NCBI GenBank assembly: GCA_913048145.1
Contig: CAJWVP010000215.1
Span: 1 to 5,393 of the forward strand
Direction of reading: 5' to 3'
DNA length: 5,393 nucleotides
From: an uncultured Rhodospirillaceae bacterium
GTDB lineage: Bacteria; Pseudomonadota; Alphaproteobacteria; Rhodospirillales; Casp-alpha2
Of this stretch, positions 1 to 4,729 are shown in pieces (the stretch's first letter is position 1; the number at the start of each line of letters is the position of its first letter). A program made the translations under genes and the position numbers. The notes beneath the pieces were generated by a model. It had not been told where the DNA came from, searched no databases, and was given only the letters and a program-made list of their open reading frames with translations.

Positions 1-440
1 GCCAGGGAAAGCCGTTCGTTGGCCCGTCGGGTCGGTTGCTGGACAAGATGTTGGCATCCATCGATCTAGATCGGAGCCAAGTCCTGATCTCCAACACCGT
101 GTTCTGGCGCCCACCCGGAAACCGGACGCCGACGACCATCGAGGCCGCTACATGTCTGCCCTTTGTCCAGCGCATGGTCGAACTGATGATGCCAGAAGTG
201 ATTGTCCCCTTGGGTGGCCCGGCGGCGAAATCCCTGCTTGAGCAAACCACCGGCATAGGCAAATTGCGGGGACGTTGGTTCACATACGCCGCCGCAAACC
301 TTAGCTCATCCGTAGCCGCCACCCCCTTATTCCACCCCGCCTACCTGCTGCGTACGCCAGCTCAGAAGCGCGCCGCCTGGCGAGATCTTCTTATGATCCG
401 CCAGCGCCTTGATGGCGCGGATGACGCGGATGGCGCATGA
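1..440 (+). CDS. Uracil-DNA glycosylase, family 4 type, 3' part only
   Basis: This is the C-terminal 145 codons of a gene that begins before the window. The frame is open from base 3 and ends at TGA 438-440. Family 4 enzymes remove uracil from DNA to start base-excision repair in the cytoplasm. The fragment opens with the family's GKPFVGPSGRLLDKML block (fragment residues 2-17). It continues with the RPPGNRTP loop (36-43), a Val/Leu-rich strand ending in LGGPAAK, LRGRWF, and the catalytic-loop motif FHPAYLLR with the conserved His at residue 111. The N-terminal GEAPG motif and the first two Fe-S cysteines lie outside the window. Oddity: where classical family 4 has KCRPP, this protein has FWRPP (Trp35), while the partner Cys 16 residues later is kept (Cys51). 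A TTG at base 36 is an internal codon, not the start. Family assignment is firm; activity and cluster content are not shown here. Confidence 0.9.
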   Translation, partial: QGKPFVGPSGRLLDKMLASIDLDRSQVLISNTVFWRPPGNRTPTTIEAATCLPFVQRMVELMMPEVIVPLGGPAAKSLLEQTTGIGKLRGRWFTYAAANLSSSVAATPLFHPAYLLRTPAQKRAAWRDLLMIRQRLDGADDADGA

Positions 441-575
441 GCGGCGCCTAAAAATTCAATATCTGGTCAATAAGGGTTTTTTCACGATATGTGTAGTTGG
501 TTGAATTTGGCTAGTGCCCACGGGTTGTTGCCCTGTGGTGGATGACTTATACAAGCTTGAACGAAGAACGGACTC

Positions 576-580
576 AGGGA
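576..580 (+). promoter_or_regulatory. Shine-Dalgarno-like AGGGA before TTG 586
   Basis: AGGGA ends five bases before the TTG at 586. None of the other possible starts of the transglycosylase frame (GTG 514, GTG 535, GTG 538, TTG 598, ATG 643) has a comparable purine-rich box at a useful distance. The site is the main reason for preferring TTG 586. Confidence 0.4.
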
Positions 581-585
581 CGACG

Positions 586-2436
586 TTGAACGATCGCTTG
601 ATCACAGAGGGACACGCCCAGTGCAAAACCTGGGCGACGGGAATGCTGGCTGCGCTCATCTTCGGCATTAGCGTTGCATCCGCCGACATGCCTGCCGGCA
701 ACCATCTCGAAGCCATAATCTCGCAACCCCGGCTGGATCTCTCATCCGCGGCGCCGAAAGTCCTGTCTTCGAACGACGTGGACCGCTACCGGGAGATTTT
801 TCGCATTCAGAAAGATGGCCATTGGCCAGAAGCCAATGCGCTGATCGCCCGTCTAAAAAATCCAATTCTCCTCGGTCACGTTCTGGCGCAACGGTTCTTG
901 CATCCGACCAAATACCGCTCGCGCTATAAGGAATTAAAGGACTGGATGGCGGCCTACGCAGACCATCCGGACGCCGCGCGGCTGTACAAGTTGGCCCTGC
1001 GCCGCAAGCCAAAGAACTGGCGCAGTCCGAAACTGCCAGCACGCATCCGGGTGACGGCGACGACCACGGAAGCGAAGGCCCGCAAGATCAAGGGCCGCAA
1101 GCTTAGCCGCGCCAACCGATCCAAGGTGCGCAACTACAAACGTGATATCCATCGGGTGCTTCGGCGCGGCCACACCCTTGCGGCGAAACGAACCCTACAG
1201 TCTCGAGACGTGAAACGTTTGTTTAGCCACGCCGAGTACGACCAGGCCAGGGCCAAGCTAGGCCAGGTTTATTTCAACGACGGCCGCGACAAGTTCGCAC
1301 TACAGTGGGCCGGACAGGCGGCGCAGCGTTCAGGCCATCTGGTCCCCGACGCCCACTGGACGGCCGGATTGGCCGCCTGGCGATTGGGCCTTAAAGGTCA
1401 ATCGGCCGATCATTTCGAAGAAGCCGCCCGCAATAGCAGCGACTCGGACTGGTTTCACGCCGCAGCGGCCTTCTGGGCGGCCCGTGCCAATCTGGTCGCG
1501 CGCCGCCCCGATCGGGTCAATACCTTCCTGGAGGCAGCCGCTGCGAAACCGCGCACATTCTACGGCCTGTTAGCGCTCCACATTCTGGGTCGGCCCTTAC
1601 CTTTCAAATGGATACCACCGGGGCTGGACATGACCGCCTTCGATGCCCTCATGGACCGCCCCCGCGGACGGCGAGCCATGGCGCTCCTGCAGCTCGACCA
1701 ACCCGTTCGGGCCGGCCGCGAATTGCGTAACCTGACGCGTGGCGCCGACGAAACGCTGTCGCGTGGCGTCCTCACGCTGGCCGCCCAGGCGGGAATGGCC
1801 GACCTAGCCATTCGCCTGGATGCGCGCCTGTATCCGCAGGGCGGCGGCTTTGACGGGGCCGCCTACCCAATCCCAGCCTGGGAGCCAGCCGGCGGGTTCC
1901 GCATCGATCGTGCGCTCATTTACGCCCTAATCCGCCAGGAGTCCCGATTCAATCCGAAGGCTAAGAGCTGGGCCGGCGCACGCGGCCTGATGCAGCTCAT
2001 GCCAGGAACGGCGCGTTTTGTCGCGCGAACGACCCGGGTGCGTTACAACAATCGGCGCAAGCTTTTCCAGCCGGAGATCAACCTGACCCTCGGCCAGCAT
2101 TACATCGAGATGTTGATGAAGAACGCGAAGATCAACGGTGGCCTGTTCCTCATGCTGGCGGCCTGGAACGGCGGACCGGGGAATCTGAACAAGTGGCGCC
2201 GCCGCACAGACGACCTGGGCGACCCGCTGTTCTTCATCGAGAGCCTGCCATCGCGCGAAACCCGCAACTTTATCGAGCACGTGCTTGCCAACCTATGGAT
2301 CTACCGGCATAGGCTGGGTCAGCCGCGGCCGTCCCTGGCCGCCATTGCCGAAGGTCATTGGCCAGTGTATACCCCGCTGGACCAAGACGCCGTGGAAGAG
2401 GTGGCCGCCAACGATGGGAAACGCGCAAGAAACTGA
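586..2436 (+). CDS. slt: Soluble lytic murein transglycosylase (Slt70-like, family 1A), secreted
   Basis: The protein cleaves the MurNAc-GlcNAc bond of peptidoglycan in the periplasm, forming 1,6-anhydro-muropeptides. Starting at TTG 586 it has 616 residues, close to Slt70 size. Residues 1-33 read as a signal peptide: a short charged start, a hydrophobic core MLAALIFGI at 20-28 and a VASA-D cleavage site after 33. A very basic stretch follows at about 146-195. A helical-repeat superhelix spans about 215-335, and the C-terminal SLT domain starts near 440. Catalytic Glu452 sits in IRQESRFNP, followed by GARGLMQLMPGTA, then AAWNGGPGNL near 526-533 (the usual AAYNAGPG), then ETRNF and LWIYRHRLGQ. 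All core motifs are present, so it should be active. The frame stays open upstream to GTG 514, but those residues do not look like a leader. ATG 643 would remove the charged n-region. The 3' end overlaps moaB by 23 bases. The product is sure; the start is moderately sure. Confidence 0.93.
   Translation: MNDRLITEGHAQCKTWATGMLAALIFGISVASADMPAGNHLEAIISQPRLDLSSAAPKVLSSNDVDRYREIFRIQKDGHWPEANALIARLKNPILLGHVLAQRFLHPTKYRSRYKELKDWMAAYADHPDAARLYKLALRRKPKNWRSPKLPARIRVTATTTEAKARKIKGRKLSRANRSKVRNYKRDIHRVLRRGHTLAAKRTLQSRDVKRLFSHAEYDQARAKLGQVYFNDGRDKFALQWAGQAAQRSGHLVPDAHWTAGLAAWRLGLKGQSADHFEEAARNSSDSDWFHAAAAFWAARANLVARRPDRVNTFLEAAAAKPRTFYGLLALHILGRPLPFKWIPPGLDMTAFDALMDRPRGRRAMALLQLDQPVRAGRELRNLTRGADETLSRGVLTLAAQAGMADLAIRLDARLYPQGGGFDGAAYPIPAWEPAGGFRIDRALIYALIRQESRFNPKAKSWAGARGLMQLMPGTARFVARTTRVRYNNRRKLFQPEINLTLGQHYIEMLMKNAKINGGLFLMLAAWNGGPGNLNKWRRRTDDLGDPLFFIESLPSRETRNFIEHVLANLWIYRHRLGQPRPSLAAIAEGHWPVYTPLDQDAVEEVAANDGKRARN
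2394..2404 (+). promoter_or_regulatory. Ribosome binding site of moaB inside the slt 3' end
   Basis: The purine-rich GGAAGAGGTGG ends nine bases before ATG 2414. It lies within the last codons of the transglycosylase gene. It selects ATG 2414 over upstream in-frame codons, and its position suggests translational coupling between the two genes. Confidence 0.6.
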
Positions 2437-2947
2437 TTTCCTTCCAGTTCATATCGCCGTCATGACGGTGTCCGACACCCGGACCGTGGCGAACGACCGG
2501 TCCGGCGATACCCTAGTAGAACGGCTGAAAACAGCGGGGCACGTCTTGGTTGACCGAGCGATCATCAAGGATGAGGTCGATCTCATCGCCGGCAAGCTTC
2601 GCGAATGGATAGACAATCCGGAGATCGACGCGGTGATCACCACCGGTGGGACGGGCGTCACCGGCCGCGACGTCACGCCCGAGGCCTTGGCCAGAGTGCG
2701 GGAAAAGGATATCCCCGGCTTCGGCGAATTATTTCGCTGGATCAGCTTCCAAAAGATCAAGACCTCCACGGTCCAATCCCGGGCCTGCGCCGGGGTCGCC
2801 AACGGCACCTATCTGTTTGCCCTGCCCGGGTCCACCGGGGCCTGCAAGGACGGCTGGGACGAGATTTTGAAGGATCAGTTGGACATACGCCATAAGCCCT
2901 GCAACTTCGTTGAGTTGATGCCGCGGCTGAACGAGCACAGGGCCTAA
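2414..2947 (+). CDS. moaB: Molybdenum cofactor biosynthesis protein B (MoaB)
   Basis: MoaB/MogA-family proteins bind molybdopterin and adenylylate it before molybdate insertion, in the cytoplasm. The 177-residue length is normal for MoaB. Visible blocks are HIAVMTVSDTR (13-23), which forms the first strand, and the substrate-binding loop TTGGTGVTGRDVTPEA (76-91), with Asp86 in the position the family keeps acidic. Then come GFGELFRW (102-109), the Ser/Thr-rich TSTVQSRACAG (117-127) and the glycine loop LPGSTGACKDGWDEIL (137-152). The Phe103/Leu106-type GFGELFR and the short length fit MoaB better than the larger CinA or MoeA relatives. The start is ATG 2414, because a good ribosome binding site sits just upstream and the product then begins where MoaB proteins usually begin. 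The gene overlaps the end of slt, and the HAD gene follows 10 bases later, so the three are probably one transcript. In many bacteria MoaB is non-essential or redundant with MogA; its activity here is inferred. Confidence 0.95.
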   Translation: MGNAQETDFLPVHIAVMTVSDTRTVANDRSGDTLVERLKTAGHVLVDRAIIKDEVDLIAGKLREWIDNPEIDAVITTGGTGVTGRDVTPEALARVREKDIPGFGELFRWISFQKIKTSTVQSRACAGVANGTYLFALPGSTGACKDGWDEILKDQLDIRHKPCNFVELMPRLNEHRA

Positions 2948-2957
2948 TTGGATCGGC

Positions 2958-3569
2958 ATGGCGGCGATCAGGACCCTGCTGTTCGACATGGACGGCGTGT
3001 TCTGCGACTACGATTTCAGACATCGTCTGACCTTGCTTGAGGAATGGACCGGTGTTTCGGCGGCTGAGATCGACCGACGCATCTTCAAGTCCGGTTTCGA
3101 AGACGCCGCCGACTGGGGCCATTACGGCAGCGATGCCTATATCGAGGAAGTCTCCCGCTTGTTGGGTGTTCCGATGGAAGCGGAGACTTGGCTGTTGGCC
3201 CGGGCCCAGGCTATGACACCCTATCGGGAAACAGCGACCATCGCCCGACGCCTGAAAGACCGTTACCCGATGGCGCTGCTTTCCAACAATGGATGGCTGT
3301 TACGCGAGAACATCAGCCGTATCCTTCCCGATCTGCCAGAAATCTTCGGAAGCATGTTGTTCTTTTCGGCAGAGACCGGCGCCAGTAAAGAAAAGGCGAC
3401 CAGCTTCGCCCCCCTGATCACCATACTCGGTTGGCAGGCGACGACGACCCTGTTCATCGACGACAATCCTGTCTACACAGCTGCGGCCGCCGAAGCCGGA
3501 CTGCAGACCTACCAGTTCACGGATCCTGCCACTTTCGCCGCGGATCTCACCCATCTCGGCCTGGACTGA
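2958..3569 (+). CDS. HAD-superfamily hydrolase (subfamily I, phosphatase-like)
   Basis: This is a 203-residue cytoplasmic HAD-fold enzyme, probably a small-molecule phosphatase of unknown substrate. Motif I is LLFDMDGVF, with nucleophile Asp10 and acid/base Asp12. The helical cap falls between about residues 16 and 88. Motif II is LLSNNG with Ser109. The motif III lysine is Lys144 in GASKEKATSF, and motif IV is LFIDDNP with Asp168 and Asp169 for Mg2+. The full catalytic set is present, so it should be active. The common KPDP signature after motif III reads KEKA, which sets it a little apart from ordinary phosphoglycolate-phosphatase relatives. FDMDGVFCDYD resembles the YihX/dehalogenase-like branch, but that is not enough to name a substrate. 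ATG 2958 has a weak GGA five bases upstream. The 10-base gap after moaB implies co-transcription, although no functional tie to molybdenum cofactor is visible. Confidence 0.88.
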   Translation: MAAIRTLLFDMDGVFCDYDFRHRLTLLEEWTGVSAAEIDRRIFKSGFEDAADWGHYGSDAYIEEVSRLLGVPMEAETWLLARAQAMTPYRETATIARRLKDRYPMALLSNNGWLLRENISRILPDLPEIFGSMLFFSAETGASKEKATSFAPLITILGWQATTTLFIDDNPVYTAAAAEAGLQTYQFTDPATFAADLTHLGLD

Positions 3570-3606
3570 GCAGCCTGTGAGCTTTTCACGATCACTGTCC
3601 AGGCTG
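3561..3606 (+). repeat. Inverted repeats at the 3' end of the HAD gene
   Basis: CAGCCTG (3571-3577) pairs perfectly with CAGGCTG (3600-3606). Inside it GTGA (3577-3580) can pair with TCAC (3586-3589). A competing pairing joins CTGGAC (3561-3566) with GTCCAG (3597-3602). No T tract follows (TCGATCTT), so it is not a standard intrinsic terminator. It may be an RNA-stabilising or weak termination structure after the operon, or chance. Confidence 0.3.
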
Positions 3607-3692
3607 TCGATCTTGGAATATAGGAACGCTCGGATCCGCGCCGTGCGTGCAGGTCAGCGAGCGCATCGTGGGTATGGTTCGAAGTCTTAGCT

Positions 3693-3720
3693 TTGATACG
3701 ATTGGTCGAGCGGTTACCAT
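3693..3720 (+). promoter_or_regulatory. Possible promoter of the small lipoprotein gene
   Basis: TTGATA (3693-3698) and TACCAT (3715-3720) are separated by 16 bases. They match the sigma-70 consensus at 5/6 and 4/6 positions. Transcription would start at about 3727, the A of the ATG itself, giving a leaderless message. The call rests on sequence matching by eye only. Confidence 0.25.
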
Positions 3721-3726
3721 GGCCGC

Positions 3727-4068
3727 ATGAGCACTAAATCTCCAATCAAATGGATCATGACGATCTACCTGATGACGCTGATGGGCTGTGTGTCCACGGG
3801 CACAGCTTGGAAGCGCGACGGTGCCACCGCCGATCAGTTTGCTGCCGACAAGGCCGCATGCCGAAGTTACGCCCACCGGGAGGCCGAGGACGCCTACTCG
3901 GACCGGGCCGGTCTCAGTGGCGCCGGCGGCGTCAACAATTATGTGCAGTACAACGCCCTGATGCAGCGGCACGATGCGCGCCGAGACGCCCGGATCCAAT
4001 TTGAACGCTGTCTGATGCGCCGAGGTTACCGAAAGATGGGCCCCAACGCGGCGTCGAAAAAGATGTAA
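3727..4068 (+). CDS. Small lipoprotein, function unknown
   Basis: This is a 113-residue protein. Residues 1-20 form a lipoprotein signal peptide with Lys4 and Lys8, a hydrophobic stretch (IMTIYLMTLMG) and the lipobox L-M-G-C, which gives lipidated Cys21. No Asp follows at +2 (it is Val), so outer-membrane sorting would be expected under the E. coli rule. The mature part begins TGTAWKRDGATADQFAADKAAC and ends FERCLMRRGYRK. This matches a widespread proteobacterial pattern of small lipoproteins that pair a Cys in a ...D...C helix with a Cys in a C-x2-RGY/W segment. Here the pair is Cys45 and Cys95, which probably form a disulfide. A Gly/Asn-rich turn (62-71) sits between the two halves. No Shine-Dalgarno is visible before ATG 3727. 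The gene stands alone, with a gap on both sides and a terminator directly after the stop. It is expected in the cell envelope; the biochemical role is not known to me. Confidence 0.8.
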   Translation: MSTKSPIKWIMTIYLMTLMGCVSTGTAWKRDGATADQFAADKAACRSYAHREAEDAYSDRAGLSGAGGVNNYVQYNALMQRHDARRDARIQFERCLMRRGYRKMGPNAASKKM

Positions 4069-4103
4069 AAAAAACGGCAACCCAAAGACTGCCGTAATTT
4101 TTT
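4067..4103. terminator. Bidirectional rho-independent terminator
   Basis: ACGGCA (4074-4079) and TGCCGT (4090-4095) form a perfect 6-bp stem around a 10-base loop. Eight A residues (4067-4074) flank it on the left, and T6 (4098-4103) lies two bases to its right. On the + strand it ends the lipoprotein transcript right after its stop codon. On the minus strand the stem is followed at once by a run of U residues, so it would serve even better for a gene arriving from the right. That placement fits convergent transcription with the minus-strand DUF1127-like locus. Confidence 0.85.
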
Positions 4104-4136
4104 CAGGAGAGCGTGAATAAAGTTCCTCAGAGAAAT

Positions 4137-4223
4137 TCAAGCGGTCCGGCGCAGGATCGCCTCGACTAGGATCGGTTTGGCGACCGGCGTTTCGACCGGG
4201 ACTTCCGGTTCCGGGTAACCCAT
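4137..4223 (-). other. Coding-like 28-codon stretch, possible displaced tail of the DUF1127-like gene
   Basis: On the minus strand ATG 4223 to TGA 4137 reads MGYPEPEVPVETPVAK and continues to end in VEAILRRTA. The composition (Pro/Glu/Val, mostly G or C at third codon positions) looks coding. The frame is open a further eight codons upstream, through KVVDGHP, to a TGA. No ribosome binding site precedes the ATG. The stretch lies directly after the DUF1127 stop in the next frame, so it may be that protein's displaced C-terminus. I do not recognise the sequence. Confidence 0.25.
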
Positions 4224-4237
4224 CGGATGGCCGTCGA

Positions 4238-4497
4238 CTACTTTTCTATGTCACCACAGTTCAGACCAATGTCGTCGAGAAGGCGCTCATCAATACCCCT
4301 CAGCGCCTTGCGCAGACGTTGATGCTCAAAGTGGGCCGCAACGGCTTTGTAGGCACAACCCAACCCTTCGCCGACAGCCGGTCGCAGGACTGCTTGGGGG
4401 AGGTGAGGCTACCATACAGGCGACGGAGCGATTGCGTCTGATGGAGGAAGAAGACTAGGCGTTGACGTTCGGTTTCTAAGCTCATTTTATGAACCAT
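4238..4497 (-). pseudogene. Frame-disrupted DUF1127-family small protein gene
   Basis: On the minus strand one frame starts at ATG 4497 (MVHKMSLETERQRL, then LRRLYGSLTS, then DRLSAKGWVV). It loses a coding look afterwards and stops at 4300. The next frame, open from 4408 to TAG 4238, picks up with YKAVAAHFEHQRLRKALRG and IDERLLDDIGLNCGDIEK. The latter is a clear DUF1127 signature (L-x2-L-D-x2-L-L-x-D-IGL-x3-DI). A one-base loss somewhere around 4355-4385 would explain the change of frame. DUF1127 proteins are short, basic, helical proteins common in alphaproteobacteria; some bind RNA or affect phosphate and carbon metabolism. Alternatively the downstream part is an intact 41-residue protein starting at TTG 4363 (4238-4363), since DUF1127 proteins can be that short, but no good ribosome binding site is seen there. 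A sequencing error is also possible. The terminator at 4067-4103 is correctly placed for this strand. Confidence 0.5.
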
Positions 4498-4540
4498 AGG
4501 GCGTCTCTTTCATTTTCCTTGCTCTTAGGCGGTCTGAAGA

Positions 4541-4564
4541 TGTCAACCAAGTCGACGTCGAGTT
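4541..4564 (-). promoter_or_regulatory. Palindrome next to a minus-strand TTGACA box
   Basis: On the minus strand TTGACA (4546-4541) is a perfect -35 hexamer about 45 bases upstream of ATG 4497, though no convincing -10 box follows at 16-18 bases. Directly upstream lies AAGTCGACGTCGAGTT (4549-4564), a palindrome with 14 of 16 positions symmetric. This could be an operator and promoter of the DUF1127-like gene. The missing -10 box keeps confidence low. Confidence 0.25.
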
Positions 4565-4694
4565 CTCAGTGAATAGCAAATCTGACTGCTCGTTTACGCC
4601 CATTTGCCGCCCATGAGCTGCGGAAGTTATTGCGGTGCAGGATTCGAATTTTTCTATGCCTTTCATTCTTCCATTACGGCCAGCTAATGAGATC

Positions 4695-4723
4695 TTGTCA
4701 GGTTGGCTTGGCACTTCTAGCGT
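4695..4723 (+). promoter_or_regulatory. Possible promoter of the aminopeptidase gene
   Basis: TTGTCA (4695-4700, 5/6 match to TTGACA) and TAGCGT (4718-4723, a poor 3/6 match to TATAAT) are 17 bases apart. Transcription would begin at about 4730, the A of the ATG. No Shine-Dalgarno is visible in this stretch, in keeping with a leaderless start. Confidence 0.25.
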
Positions 4724-4729
4724 GTCCGC

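Larger units (their letters stand above)
4498..4729. other. AT-richer intergenic region between divergent loci
   Basis: This stretch separates the start of the minus-strand DUF1127-like locus from the + strand aminopeptidase gene. It is less GC-rich than its flanks. A minus-strand frame is open across it (GTG 4714 to TAA 4487), but it has no recognisable protein pattern and I do not call it a gene. It holds a palindrome beside a TTGACA box and a possible aminopeptidase promoter, both listed separately. I see no tRNA, repeat family or insertion-sequence end in it. Confidence 0.5.

Noticed and set aside
441..500. T6 run after the glycosylase gene as a possible terminator
   Set aside because: I found no stem of useful length before the T run at about 477-482.
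2449..2808. Minus-strand open frame antisense to moaB
   Set aside because: It lies fully inside moaB, whose + strand product carries all family motifs. High GC readily creates such shadow frames.
3719..3730. Tiny frame ATG GCC GCA TGA overlapping the lipoprotein start as ATGA
   Set aside because: A three-codon frame with no ribosome binding site is expected by chance. It could matter only if the transcript starts upstream, for which there is no evidence.
3592..4140. Long minus-strand open frame (182 codons) antisense to the lipoprotein gene
   Set aside because: It runs across the terminator and the whole lipoprotein gene, begins with TTG, and shows no protein family pattern. The + strand reading has a lipobox and conserved cysteines, so this is its shadow.
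4487..4714. Minus-strand frame of 75 codons in the intergenic region
   Set aside because: The composition is not coding-like, it starts at a GTG without a ribosome binding site, and it overlaps the start of the DUF1127-like frame. I take it as chance.
4709..4724. TGGCAC near the aminopeptidase start as a sigma-54 promoter
   Set aside because: The GG and the following GC are two bases too close together for the -24/-12 arrangement.
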